A stretch of 15,278 bases of DNA from an uncultured Opitutia bacterium (GTDB taxonomy: Bacteria > Verrucomicrobiota > Verrucomicrobiia > Opitutales > UBA953). The notes under the pieces are model-generated. The model was not told where the DNA came from and searched no databases. It saw nothing but the letters and a program-made list of their open reading frames with translations. Positions within the stretch are counted from its first letter, which is position 1; the number at the start of each line of letters is the position of its first letter. Both the position numbers and the translations under genes were made by a program. Shown here one piece after another: positions 6,682 to 15,186 of the stretch. The stretch spans positions 1-15,278 of the forward strand of contig CAIRWP010000246.1 of the NCBI GenBank assembly GCA_903882335.1, given 5' to 3'.

Positions 6682-9405
6682 TCAGGCTTCGAAGGCCTGC
6701 CGGATGAGGTCGGCCTGCTCGATCTTGTGGACCGAAAGCGAACCCACCGCCGGGGACGCGCCCGCGTCGCGGCCAGCGAAAGTCGGCCGCAATTCCAGCG
6801 TCTCCTCGATGAGGGGCGCGATGAAGGACCAGCCGCCCATATTGCGGGGCTCGTCCTGCACCCAGACCACCTTCTTCGGTTCGCCGTATTGGTCGTGGAG
6901 GCGTGCCAGGGTGGCGGCGTCGAAGGGGTAGAACTGCTCCACGCGCACGATCGTCGTGGTGGTGTCCTTGCGGTTGGCGCGTTCGGCTTCGAGTTCGAAG
7001 AAGACCTTGCCGGAGCAGAGGAGCAGTCGCTCGGTCTTCGCGGCCGGCGTCGGGTCGGGGAGGATGGCCTGGAAGCCACCGGAAGTCAGGTCCGTCAGTT
7101 TGCTCACGCAGGCCTTGTGACGCAGCAGGCTCTTCGGGGTCATGACGACGAGCGGCTTGCGGAGCTCGGCCTTGACCTGACGGCGCAGGGCGTGGAACAG
7201 CTGCGCGGGCGTGGATGGTTGGACGACCTGCAGGTTGTTCTCGGCGCAGAGCTGCAGGAAGCGCTCGAGGCGCGCGGACGAATGCTCGGGGCCTTGGCCT
7301 TCGTAGCCGTGCGGCAGGAGCATGACCAGACCGCTGGTCTGGTTCCATTTCGATTCCGCCGAAGCAATGAACTGGTCGATTATGATCTGGGCCCCGTTGG
7401 CGAAGTCGCCGAACTGGGCTTCCCAGATGACGAGCGAGTCGGGCGCCTCAAGCGAATAACCGTAGTCGAAACCGAGCACGGCGTACTCGGAGAGGGAGGA
7501 GTTCACGAGCTCGATGGCGGCGCCGCCGACGGCGTTGAGCGGGCAATGCTCGGCGTCGTTGGAGGGGTCGTGGAGGATGGCGTGGCGGTGGGAGAAGGTG
7601 CCGCGCTCCACGTCCTGGCCGGAGATGCGGACGGGGTGGCCCTCGGCGAGGAGGGTGGCGAACGCGAGGCCTTCGCCGAGGCTCCAGTCGAAGTTGGCGC
7701 CGGACTTGAAGGCCTCGGCCTTGAGGTCGAGCTGACGCTTGATCTTCGGGTTCGGGGCGAAGTCCGGCGGCATCTGCCACAGGTGCGGGGCGACCTTGCC
7801 GAGGAGTTCGGCGCTGACCGCGGTCGGGACCAGGTGTTCGTAAGGGGAGCGGAAGGGACGCACGCCGAACGGGGCCTTCTGGCGTTCGGCGATCTCGACC
7901 TTGATGGCCTCGAGGGCGCGGGCCTGGGCCGCCTCGAGCAGGACGTCGTTCTCGGTGCGGAGCTTGGCCAGTTCGCCGTCGGGGGCGGAGCCCGCCTGGG
8001 TCAGGCGCGAGGCGTAGAGCTCGGTGACGGAAGGATGGGCGGCGATGTTGCGGTAGAGGACCGGCTGGGTGAAGAAGGGCTCGTCCGTCTCGTTGTGGCC
8101 GTAGCGGCGGTAGCAGACGATATCGACGACCGCGTCGGCGCCGAACTGCTGGCGGTATTCCAGCGCGAGCTCGGTCGCGAGCACGACGGCGTCGGGGTCG
8201 TCACCGTTGGCGTGGAAAATCGGCGACTCGGTGAACTTGGCGATCTCGGTGCAATGGCGGCCGGTGCGGGCCTCGTCCGGGTTCGTCGTGAAACCGACCT
8301 GGTTGTTCGTGACGAGGTGGAGGGTGCCGCCGACGCCGTAGCCCTTGAGGCCGGCGAGATTGAGGGTCTCCATCACGATGCCCTGACCGGCGAAAGCCGC
8401 GTCGCCATGGATGAGCACCGGGAGGATCTGGGAGCGCGACGCCTTATCCTGGAGATCCGTGCGGGCGCGGGCGCGGCCGAGGACGACGGGATTGACGGCC
8501 TCGAGGTGGCTGGGATTGAAGGCGAGCGTGACGGCGACGGGCTGGCCGTCGACGGTGCGTTCCCCTTCGTAGCCGAGGTGGTACTTCACGTCGCCGTCGC
8601 CATGGGTGGTATCGGGGATATGGTTCTCGTTGAACGCGCGGAAGAGGTGCTCGGCCTTCTTGCCGCAGAGGTTGACGAGCACGTTGAGGCGGCCGCGGTG
8701 GGCCATGCCGACGACGAGGTCGGTGATCTTCAGGCCGGGGGCCCGGTGGAGGAGCTGCTCCAGGGCGTTCATCACGGTCTCGCCGCCTTCGACGGAGAAG
8801 CGCTTGGCGCCCACGAAAGTGCGGTGGAGGAAACGTTCGAACTGCTCGGCTTGGACGAGGGTGCGGAGGAAGCGGCGGCGGGTGTCGGCGTCATAGGCCG
8901 GGCGGAGGCCGCACGACTCCGTGCGCTCCTGCAGCCAGCGGCGACGGGCGCCGTCCTGGATGTGCGTGAACTCGACCCCGATCGGTCCGCAGTAGATGGC
9001 CCGGAGCTTCGCGAGGATTTCCGACAGGGCCAAGGTCTTGCCGCCGAGGAAGTCGCCCGTGTGGAAGGAACGGTCAAGGGCGATGCCGTCGAGTCCCAAG
9101 GCCTTGTCGGTCAGGCCGAAGTGGGGCTGAGGGTCGAACAGGGGGTTGATCCGGGCCTGGAGGTGGCCGAGCATCCGATAGGCCTCGATGGCCGCCAGCA
9201 CCTTGAATTGGGCCACGGCATCGACGGAGCCGGCCGGGCCGGGCGCGGTCTTGCCGGGTTTGGGCGGCAGGCTGAGCCCGAGTTCGAAGCCTTCGAAGAA
9301 AGTACGCCAGTCGGCGTCCACGGACAAAGGGTCCTGCGTCCAGCGCTCATGGTAAGAGGCAACAAGGTCGGCGTTCCAACGGGTTCCTACGCTCAAGTGT
9401 TTCAT
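6682..9405 (-). CDS. sucA: 2-oxoglutarate dehydrogenase E1 component
   Basis: Thiamine-diphosphate enzyme that decarboxylates 2-oxoglutarate and succinylates the lipoyl arm of SucB, the committed step of the oxidative TCA cycle. Its 907 residues are close to the roughly 930 of the E. coli enzyme. Visible features are the N-terminal YHERWTQDPLSVDADWRTFF segment (18-37), which in this family helps bind other subunits; MAHRGRLN with His236; FNPSHLE with His300; the ThDP/Mg motif HGDAAFAGQG (333-342) continuing to NNQ (367-369); YGHNETDEP (435-443); and HGYEGQGPEHSSARLERFLQL (699-719) in the C-terminal half. The ATG at 9403-9405 gives the expected N-terminus. It is the first gene of the sucA-sucB-lpd operon and is divergent from a helicase gene. 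No Shine-Dalgarno is visible before the start. The arrangement without E2-domain fusion is the common one, unlike the fused actinobacterial KGD. Confidence 0.97.
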   Translation of the reverse strand: MKHLSVGTRWNADLVASYHERWTQDPLSVDADWRTFFEGFELGLSLPPKPGKTAPGPAGSVDAVAQFKVLAAIEAYRMLGHLQARINPLFDPQPHFGLTDKALGLDGIALDRSFHTGDFLGGKTLALSEILAKLRAIYCGPIGVEFTHIQDGARRRWLQERTESCGLRPAYDADTRRRFLRTLVQAEQFERFLHRTFVGAKRFSVEGGETVMNALEQLLHRAPGLKITDLVVGMAHRGRLNVLVNLCGKKAEHLFRAFNENHIPDTTHGDGDVKYHLGYEGERTVDGQPVAVTLAFNPSHLEAVNPVVLGRARARTDLQDKASRSQILPVLIHGDAAFAGQGIVMETLNLAGLKGYGVGGTLHLVTNNQVGFTTNPDEARTGRHCTEIAKFTESPIFHANGDDPDAVVLATELALEYRQQFGADAVVDIVCYRRYGHNETDEPFFTQPVLYRNIAAHPSVTELYASRLTQAGSAPDGELAKLRTENDVLLEAAQARALEAIKVEIAERQKAPFGVRPFRSPYEHLVPTAVSAELLGKVAPHLWQMPPDFAPNPKIKRQLDLKAEAFKSGANFDWSLGEGLAFATLLAEGHPVRISGQDVERGTFSHRHAILHDPSNDAEHCPLNAVGGAAIELVNSSLSEYAVLGFDYGYSLEAPDSLVIWEAQFGDFANGAQIIIDQFIASAESKWNQTSGLVMLLPHGYEGQGPEHSSARLERFLQLCAENNLQVVQPSTPAQLFHALRRQVKAELRKPLVVMTPKSLLRHKACVSKLTDLTSGGFQAILPDPTPAAKTERLLLCSGKVFFELEAERANRKDTTTTIVRVEQFYPFDAATLARLHDQYGEPKKVVWVQDEPRNMGGWSFIAPLIEETLELRPTFAGRDAGASPAVGSLSVHKIEQADLIRQAFEA

Positions 9406-9431
9406 TTCGGTGACCGATAAAGGTATCCGCT

Positions 9432-9459
9432 ATTAGGCTTCCGTCTTTCGGGGAAACAA
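9432..9459 (-). promoter_or_regulatory. Candidate promoter of the suc operon
   Basis: On the minus strand TTGTTT (9454-9459) and CCTAAT (9432-9437, four of six matches to TATAAT) are 16 bases apart, and the -10 ends 26 bases before the sucA ATG. The region is more AT-rich than its surroundings and must carry the promoter of this first gene. The exact boxes are a weak match. Confidence 0.32.
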
Positions 9460-9505
9460 GTCCAGACCGTGCCTAGTTATAAGCGTTTAGGGGCAAGATT
9501 GGGGA

Positions 9506-9534
9506 TTGTATCGAGGAAATCGGGTAGGTTTAAT
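9506..9534 (+). promoter_or_regulatory. Candidate promoter of the SNF2 helicase gene
   Basis: TTGTAT (9506-9511) and TTTAAT (9529-9534, five of six matches to TATAAT) are separated by 17 bases, and the -10 ends 12 bases before the ATG at 9547. If real, the transcript would have almost no leader, and the longer GTG-initiated frame from 9469 could not be translated from it. Confidence 0.35.
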
Positions 9535-9546
9535 GCCGTCCCGTCG

Positions 9547-12069
9547 ATGTCTACCCCACGACCGGCCAATCGTTCGTATTCCACGGAAGCCTTGGAACGG
9601 TGGTTCGCGTCCCTGCCCGAGTCCTGGGAGAAGACTTTCCGGAAGGCCGACCTCGAGGAAGGTCGCCGCATCTACACCGAGGGTCTCGTCCGATCCCTGG
9701 AGTTGAAGCCGCACGCCGCCGAGGCCGTCACCCGGACAGAGACGCAGACGGTCCGAGCCGTCATCGAACTTGGGGAAGGTCGGATCGAATGGCGCACCTC
9801 GCTACCCGAGGAGGAGAACGGCGCACCTTACGCCGTCGCCGGGATGTACGAGGTCGAGGAGCTGCTCGCCGATGAGATCTCCCCCGTCGACGACTCCGCT
9901 CCCGCGGCGGCGCCGGCGGCCCCCGTCGAGCCGGAGCGCAAGGACGCCGGCGCGCGGGCGGCGCTGAAACTGCAGGTGGCGTTCGAGCTCTCCTCGGGCG
10001 GCCTGACCGCTTCCGCCTCGTGGTCGGGCCGCGGCGGCCATGCGTGGAGCTGCTTCGGTCCGGGCGCGGTGCCGGGCGACGAGCTTTCCGACGAGCAGCG
10101 GCAGACCTTATTCCGTTTCTCCACCGTGGCCCACCGTGCCGGCTTCGCCTACGGGAAGGCCGCCGGCACCTGGGGCATCGATAACATCGGTCGCATCGAG
10201 CGGTTCGTCCGCGAGGAGCTCGCCGAGTGGCGCAAGCGTTTCCGGCTCGTCGGCGAGGAGGCCCTGGAAATCTTCCGCAACGAGCAGCTGCAGGTCGAGG
10301 TCGACGCCGACGCCGAGTCCGGCGCGGACGGCAAGTCCTTCCGCCTCAACTGGCGGCTCAAGGCGGGCAAGCACCGCTTGCTGGCGGAGGAGCAGAAGCT
10401 GCTGCTCAAGGCCGGCGGTCGCCCGGTGATCCTGCCGGGTAAGGGCGTCGTCGCCTACAACGCGGCCGTGGCGGATTTCTCGGAGGATTGGCGGGCCAAG
10501 GAGGGTGAGGTGCCCCGCTACCTGCTGCTGTCGCTCTTCGACCATGCCGCCGTCGGCGCGCTCAAGCTCAACGACGAACTCAAGGCCTGGAAGGACCGCC
10601 TGCTGCAGGAACCCGTCGCCCCGGACGACCTGCCCGCCCACCTGCGCCCTTACCAGGCCAAGGGCGTGGCCTGGCTGGCCCGGCTCTGCGAACTCGGCGC
10701 GCACCCGCTGCTGGCGGATGAGATGGGTCTCGGCAAGACCGTCCAGGTGCTGGCGCTCCTGGTCTCGCGGCCGGTCGGCGAGCGGACCATCATCGTCTGC
10801 CCTGCCAGCGTGATCCCCGTCTGGATCGGCGAAATCAAACGCTTCCACCCTGAGTTGAGCGCGGGCGTCGCGGTCCTGACGGCGGACGACGATTTTGTGC
10901 GCAACCCCTCGGCCCGGTTGTGGATCTCGAGCTACACGCAGCTGCGCCGGCACGCCGACCAGTTGGCGAAGACCCGTTTCGGCTACGCGGTCCTCGATGA
11001 GGCGCAGGCGATCAAGAACCCCGAATCTAAGACGACGCAGACCTGCGTGGCTTTGCAGGCGACGCACCGCATCGCGATCACCGGCACGCCCCTGGAGAAC
11101 CGTCCCACGGACATCTGGACGATCTTCCGTTTCCTGATGCCCGGCCTGCTCGGCAAGCGCGCCCAGTTCGAGCGGATGATGCTCCGCGACCCGCAGGCGG
11201 CGCTGGGCAAGGTCCGTCGCCAGGTCTCGCCGTTCGTGCTACGACGCCTCAAGCGGCACGTCGCCGCCGATATCCCTCCGAAGATGGAGGTGGTCCTGCC
11301 GTGTCCGCTCACCCACGAGCAGAGGGCCCTGTACCAGCACCTTACGCAGGGCAGCGGGCTCTCGGGCGAGCTGGCGAGCCTGCTCTCCCGCGACGCCACC
11401 TCGGTGCTCACGCTGCTGATGCGCCTGCGCCAGGTCTGCTGCGACCCCGGGCTGCTGCCGGAGAATTCGGGCTGTCCGTCGGCGCACTCGGGCAAGATTA
11501 CCCTGCTCGTCTCGAAGTTGGCGGAGGTCGCCGCGAACGGCTCCAAGGCCGTCGTCTTCTCGCAGTTCGTTTCGCTGATCGAGCGCGTCAAGTCCGCCCT
11601 AGCCCGCGACCTGCCGCACCTGCCGGTCTTCGAGCTGACCGGCGAGACCAAGGACCGCTCCGCGCCGGTGGAGCGCTTCAAGGAGACCAAGGGGCCGGCC
11701 TTGTTCCTCGCCTCCCTCAAGGCGGGCGGCACGGGCATCACCCTGAACACCGCCGAGTACGTCTTCCTGCTCGACCCCTGGTGGAATCCCGCCGTCGAGG
11801 CCCAGGCCGTCGACCGCGTGCACCGCATCGGGCAGAAGAACCCCGTGCTCATCTACCGCATGATTGCTCCCGGCACCGTCGAGGAACGCATCGAGGAACT
11901 TAAGCAGGAGAAGCGCGAGCTCTTCTCGACGGTCGTCGGCGACATCCCGGACATGACCGACTGGACGCGCCACTTCTCCTCGCTCGACGCGCTCATCCGG
12001 CTCAGCGACTCGCCCGCGGCCTCGGCCTCGGCGGAAGCCGCCGCCGCGGAGCGCGAGACGGAGGTCTGA
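9547..12069 (+). CDS. SNF2-family ATP-dependent helicase/translocase with degenerate SWIM-like N-terminus
   Basis: Superfamily 2 DNA translocase of the Swi2/Snf2 group; the substrate in the cell is unknown. It has 840 residues from the ATG at 9547. The N-terminal 100 residues (EEGRRIYTEGLV, then alternating strands) resemble the start of the SWIM fold seen in bacterial SNF2 proteins. No zinc-binding CxC...CxH is present: the only cysteines before residue 400 are Cys169 and Cys381. A Pro/Ala linker (about 115-130) and an unassigned region follow. The ATPase core shows LRPYQ (366-370), Walker A DEMGLGKT (391-398), DEAQ (484-487), TGTPLENR (512-519), LKAGGTGITL (724-733) and motif VI QAVDRVHRIGQ (753-763), and the tail is Ala-rich. 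The frame runs back to a GTG at 9469, but that 26-residue extension does not look like family sequence. It is divergent from sucA and convergent with rimO. Confidence 0.93.
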   Translation: MSTPRPANRSYSTEALERWFASLPESWEKTFRKADLEEGRRIYTEGLVRSLELKPHAAEAVTRTETQTVRAVIELGEGRIEWRTSLPEEENGAPYAVAGMYEVEELLADEISPVDDSAPAAAPAAPVEPERKDAGARAALKLQVAFELSSGGLTASASWSGRGGHAWSCFGPGAVPGDELSDEQRQTLFRFSTVAHRAGFAYGKAAGTWGIDNIGRIERFVREELAEWRKRFRLVGEEALEIFRNEQLQVEVDADAESGADGKSFRLNWRLKAGKHRLLAEEQKLLLKAGGRPVILPGKGVVAYNAAVADFSEDWRAKEGEVPRYLLLSLFDHAAVGALKLNDELKAWKDRLLQEPVAPDDLPAHLRPYQAKGVAWLARLCELGAHPLLADEMGLGKTVQVLALLVSRPVGERTIIVCPASVIPVWIGEIKRFHPELSAGVAVLTADDDFVRNPSARLWISSYTQLRRHADQLAKTRFGYAVLDEAQAIKNPESKTTQTCVALQATHRIAITGTPLENRPTDIWTIFRFLMPGLLGKRAQFERMMLRDPQAALGKVRRQVSPFVLRRLKRHVAADIPPKMEVVLPCPLTHEQRALYQHLTQGSGLSGELASLLSRDATSVLTLLMRLRQVCCDPGLLPENSGCPSAHSGKITLLVSKLAEVAANGSKAVVFSQFVSLIERVKSALARDLPHLPVFELTGETKDRSAPVERFKETKGPALFLASLKAGGTGITLNTAEYVFLLDPWWNPAVEAQAVDRVHRIGQKNPVLIYRMIAPGTVEERIEELKQEKRELFSTVVGDIPDMTDWTRHFSSLDALIRLSDSPAASASAEAAAAERETEV

Positions 12070-12072
12070 GCC

Positions 12073-13452
12073 TCAGCGGGCGATCAGATCGTACTCGAGG
12101 GCGCCGGTCACCGTGACCTCGGCGAACTCGCCCACGGGCAATTTCTTCGGCACCTGGACGATGCCGTCGATCTCCATGGCGTCGCCGGCGCTGCGGGCCA
12201 CGCCGGGACTTTCGACGAGCACCCGGAGTTTGCGACCGATGAAGGCTTCCCCGCGTTCCTTCGAGAGGCGCTGGAGCAGGAGCATGGCGCGGGCGTGGCG
12301 GGTAGCCTTCACCTCGTCGGGGATATGGCCCTCCATCTTCGCGCCCTTGGTGCCTTCCTCCTTGGAGTATTTGAAGATACCGACGCGGTCGAAGCGGGTC
12401 GTGGCCAGGAAATCGAGCAGTTCCTGGAAATCCTCCTCGGTCTCCCCCGGAAACCCGACGATGAAGGTGGTGCGGATGACCAGGTCGGGGATACCGGCCC
12501 GCATGCGGCGGATGAGGTCGCGGATGTAGGCGCCGTCGGTCTCGCGTTGCATGGCCGTGAGCATGCGGTCGGAGATATGCTGCAGGGGGATGTCCACGTA
12601 GCGGGTGACGTGGCGGGACTGCGCGATCGTCTCGATGAGCTCGTCGCTCCAGTGCGCCGGGTGGGTGTAGAGCAGGCGGATCCAGTGGTCGCCGGCGATG
12701 GCGTCGAGCTCGCGGAGCAGCGAGGCGAGGGATTCGCCCTTGGAGGAGTCGACCTTGCTCCGCGGGTTGGGGCGGGCCTCGGTCCAGCGGTCCATCCCGA
12801 AGTAGGTCGTGTCCTGCGAGATCAGGTTGATTTCCCTGACGCCGTCGGCGACGAGCAGGCGGGCCTCCTTCACCACGGACTCGACCGTGCGGCTGCGGTG
12901 ACGGCCGCGGATGCGGGGGATGATGCAGAAGGAGCAGGGGTGGTTGCAGCCTTCGGCGATCTTGATGTAGGCCGCGTGGCGCGGGGTCAGGCGGAAGCGC
13001 GGCGTGTCGAAGTCCGGGATGAACGTCGTGGTCTTGGCGAGGAATTCCGTCTTGCCCGCGTCGCCGCCGAGGACCTTGCGGATGACGGGCACGATGTTCG
13101 TCACTTGGTCGAGTCCGATGAAGGCGTCGACCTTCGGCAGTTCGACGCGCCCCTTGGCTCCCTCGACGACGGGCAGGGCGCCTTGGTAGCGCTGGGCCAT
13201 GCAGCCGGCCACGATGAGTTTCTGGCCCTTCTTCCGGGCGGTCGCCTTGCCGTCGCTCATTTCGTAGATCGCCTCGAGCGCCTCGTGCTTGGAGGCGTCG
13301 ATGAAGGAGCAGGTGTTGACGATGACCACGTCGGCCTCGGCGGCGTCGGGGGTCATGGTCATGCCGGCCTGGGCGAGGTGGCCGATCATGATCTCGGAAT
13401 CGATCAGGTTCTTGGCGCAACCGAGGGAAACGAGGCCTACTTTGACGGACAT
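12073..13452 (-). CDS. rimO: Ribosomal protein S12 methylthiotransferase
   Basis: Radical SAM enzyme that adds a methylthio group to the conserved aspartate of ribosomal protein S12, near the decoding centre. It has 459 residues. The N-terminal UPF0004 domain supplies Cys12 (SLGCAKN), Cys48 (NTCSF) and Cys84 (AGCMAQ) for the auxiliary 4Fe-4S cluster. The radical SAM motif is CNHPCSFC (Cys169, Cys173, Cys176), followed by IPRIRGRHRSR. LISQDTTYFGMD (210-221) and a C-terminal TRAM domain (about 396-459) complete it. SLGCAKNLIDSE and IPRIRG favour RimO over its paralogue MiaB. It is the third gene of trpC-rsmA-rimO, 46 bases after rsmA, and its stop lies only 3 bases from the stop of the convergent helicase gene. 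No Shine-Dalgarno: the ATG follows a pyrimidine-rich run. Confidence 0.95.
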   Translation of the reverse strand: MSVKVGLVSLGCAKNLIDSEIMIGHLAQAGMTMTPDAAEADVVIVNTCSFIDASKHEALEAIYEMSDGKATARKKGQKLIVAGCMAQRYQGALPVVEGAKGRVELPKVDAFIGLDQVTNIVPVIRKVLGGDAGKTEFLAKTTTFIPDFDTPRFRLTPRHAAYIKIAEGCNHPCSFCIIPRIRGRHRSRTVESVVKEARLLVADGVREINLISQDTTYFGMDRWTEARPNPRSKVDSSKGESLASLLRELDAIAGDHWIRLLYTHPAHWSDELIETIAQSRHVTRYVDIPLQHISDRMLTAMQRETDGAYIRDLIRRMRAGIPDLVIRTTFIVGFPGETEEDFQELLDFLATTRFDRVGIFKYSKEEGTKGAKMEGHIPDEVKATRHARAMLLLQRLSKERGEAFIGRKLRVLVESPGVARSAGDAMEIDGIVQVPKKLPVGEFAEVTVTGALEYDLIAR

Positions 13453-13498
13453 GGGGGGATAAGGAGCAGGGATTCCGAGGAAAGCAACCCCAGGCGGG

Positions 13499-14332
13499 TC
13501 AAAGCGTCAGCCAGGCCTCGGCCGGGATCGTCTCGGGACGGGCCAGCGATGTCACCCCGAAGGCGGGCAGCGCCTCGAGCCAGCGGGCCACGTCGGCCTG
13601 GTCGGGGAAGAGTTTCCGGGCGGCCGAACCGACCTGTTTGCGCCGCTGGGTGAAAAGCATGCGGGCCACCTCGCGGGCGCGGGGGCTGAGGCGACGGGCG
13701 TCGGCGCGGCGGCGCAGGACGAGCAGGCAGGAGTCGACCTTGGGCGGCGGGTTGAACGATTGCGCGGGGACCGGGTGGACCTTCACGCGTTCGAAGGCCA
13801 GCTGGACCTGCGCGGTCACGGCCGACCAGTGCCCGGTGCCGACCTCGGCCGTCAGTCGCTCGGCGGCTTCGCGTTGCAGCATCAGCACCATGAGCGACGG
13901 GTGCGGTCCGGCGCAGATCGCGTCCATCCAGGGAGTGGAGATCGCGTAAGGGAGGTTGGCGATGACCTTGAACGAGCCGTCGGTCGCCGCCTTCAGGCCG
14001 GCGCGCGGGAAGTCGACCGCGTCGCCCTCGTGAAGATGGAACGTCGCGGGGTACCGGGGCTGCAGCGTGGTCTCGAGGTGGTAGACCATCGTGCGGTCGG
14101 CCTCGACGGCGAAAAGTTCGACGCCCGCGCCCAGCAAGGTGCGGGTCAACGTGCCCAATCCCGGGCCGACCTCGACGACGGTGTCGCCGGCCTTGACCTC
14201 GCCGAGTTCGAGGGATTTGCGGACGATGTTGCCGTCCACGAGGAAGTTCTGGCCGAGCCACTTCTTCGGCATGTGCGCCAGCCGCGCCAGCAGCTCGCGG
14301 GTCTCCGATAGGCTGAGCGGGCCGTCGCTCAT
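13499..14332 (-). CDS. rsmA: 16S rRNA dimethyladenosine transferase
   Basis: SAM-dependent enzyme (KsgA) that dimethylates the two adjacent adenines of the 3'-terminal 16S rRNA hairpin, a late checkpoint in 30S assembly. The 277 residues are the usual length. Visible motifs are KKWLGQNFLVD (23-33), SAM motif I EVGPGLGTLT (54-63), acidic Glu77 in VEADR, Asp104 in EGDAVDF, the catalytic NLPY (126-129) and SFNPPPKVDS (192-201). The start ATG overlaps the trpC stop in an ATGA, which suggests translational coupling; there is no Shine-Dalgarno. The overlap is the reason for keeping this start rather than the internal Met21. rimO, another ribosome modification gene, follows. ErmA-type resistance methylases share the fold, but length, motifs and context point to the housekeeping enzyme. 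Confidence 0.96.
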   Translation of the reverse strand: MSDGPLSLSETRELLARLAHMPKKWLGQNFLVDGNIVRKSLELGEVKAGDTVVEVGPGLGTLTRTLLGAGVELFAVEADRTMVYHLETTLQPRYPATFHLHEGDAVDFPRAGLKAATDGSFKVIANLPYAISTPWMDAICAGPHPSLMVLMLQREAAERLTAEVGTGHWSAVTAQVQLAFERVKVHPVPAQSFNPPPKVDSCLLVLRRRADARRLSPRAREVARMLFTQRRKQVGSAARKLFPDQADVARWLEALPAFGVTSLARPETIPAEAWLTL

Positions 14333-15129
14333 GCGCGCCGAAAGGCCTGCAGCAGCTCGGCCGGATCGGCGGCGCGCATCAAAGATTCGCCGACCAGCAA
14401 GGCGTGGGCGCCGGCGGCGCGCATGCGGGCCGCGTCCGCCGGGGTCTTGATGCCGCTCTCGGCGACCTTCAGTACGTGCTTGGGCATCTGCGGGATGACG
14501 CGCTCGGCGAAGGTCAGGTCAATCTGGAAGGACGAGAGGTTGCGGTTGTTGACCCCGACCATGTCCGGGTCGTGCCTGAGCGCGCGCTCGAGCTCGGCCT
14601 CGTCATGGACCTCGAAAAGGGTGTCCAGACCGGCGAGCTTCGCCGCGCGGTGGATCGGGCGGATCTCGTCGTCGGTCAGGCCGCGGACGATGATGAGGAT
14701 GCAGCGGGCGCCAGCCTGGGCCGCCTCCAGTACTTGGAACGGGTGCACCATGAAGTCCTTGCGGATGCAGGGCAGGGGAGTGGGGCGCTTTGCCTGGTCG
14801 TGGGTCACCTCGACCAGGTCGGCGAGACGACCTTGGAAATAAGTCGTCTCGGTCAGCACCGACAGGCAGTCGGCGCCCGCCTCGGCGTAGAGCCGGGCCT
14901 GGGCGACGGCGTCGACCTCGGCCTTGATCTGGCCCACGCTCGGGGAGGCCCGTTTGACCTCGGCGATGACGGTCAGGCGCCCCGGGACATCCAGGGACTG
15001 ACGGAATCCCGGCGGTAGTCGGCGGCCCGCGAAGGCGGCCAGTTCGGCGTCGGTGACGGGGCGGGCGAACGGGGCGATTTCCCGGCGCTTGGCGTCCATG
15101 ATTTCCGTCAGCTTGTCCACGCCCTCCAC
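14329..15129 (-). CDS. trpC: Indole-3-glycerol phosphate synthase
   Basis: Closes the indole ring in tryptophan synthesis, turning CdRP into indole-3-glycerol phosphate. It is a single-domain TIM barrel of 266 residues, not fused to TrpF. Family motifs are all present: AEVKRASPS (56-64, with Glu57 and Lys59), LTETTYF (92-98), CIRKDFM (121-127, Lys124), LFEVHDEAEL (171-180, Glu173), GVNNRNL (192-198, Asn194) and AESGI (223-227, Ser225), followed by the phosphate-binding GESLMR (247-252). The start is a GTG at 15127-15129, preceded by GGAG at a 7-base spacing, the only plausible Shine-Dalgarno in the window. A second GTG at 15120 and an ATG at 15099 are alternatives; the latter would remove the VDKLTEIMDAKR helix typical of the family. 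It overlaps rsmA by four bases. No other trp gene is in the window. Confidence 0.95.
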   Translation of the reverse strand: MEGVDKLTEIMDAKRREIAPFARPVTDAELAAFAGRRLPPGFRQSLDVPGRLTVIAEVKRASPSVGQIKAEVDAVAQARLYAEAGADCLSVLTETTYFQGRLADLVEVTHDQAKRPTPLPCIRKDFMVHPFQVLEAAQAGARCILIIVRGLTDDEIRPIHRAAKLAGLDTLFEVHDEAELERALRHDPDMVGVNNRNLSSFQIDLTFAERVIPQMPKHVLKVAESGIKTPADAARMRAAGAHALLVGESLMRAADPAELLQAFRRA

Positions 15130-15186
15130 GGAACCGCTCCGCGGCCGTCTGGCAATCGTTTTGACTCCCTCGCCGCGGTCGTCTCG

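Noticed and set aside
6550..9420. A 956-codon open frame on the plus strand opposite sucA
   Set aside because: It is exactly antisense to a protein with every SucA motif, and its own translation is low-complexity (rich in Glu, Gly, Val, Leu and Arg) with no recognisable domain. Long antisense frames are common in GC-rich coding DNA.
9469..9546. GTG-initiated 26-residue extension of the helicase
   Set aside because: The peptide does not resemble the family, there is no ribosome-binding site, and a candidate promoter lies inside it.
12002..13420. A 472-codon minus-strand frame in another phase of rimO
   Set aside because: It is rich in Arg, Pro and His, as expected from reading a GC-rich gene out of frame; the RimO frame carries all catalytic motifs.
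12073..13452. Assignment of the radical SAM gene as miaB
   Set aside because: The SLGCAKNLIDSE start and CNHPCSFCIIPRIRG motif are of the RimO type rather than MiaB.
12295..13653. A 452-codon plus-strand frame opposite rimO and part of rsmA
   Set aside because: It crosses two well-supported genes and has shadow composition with no domain.
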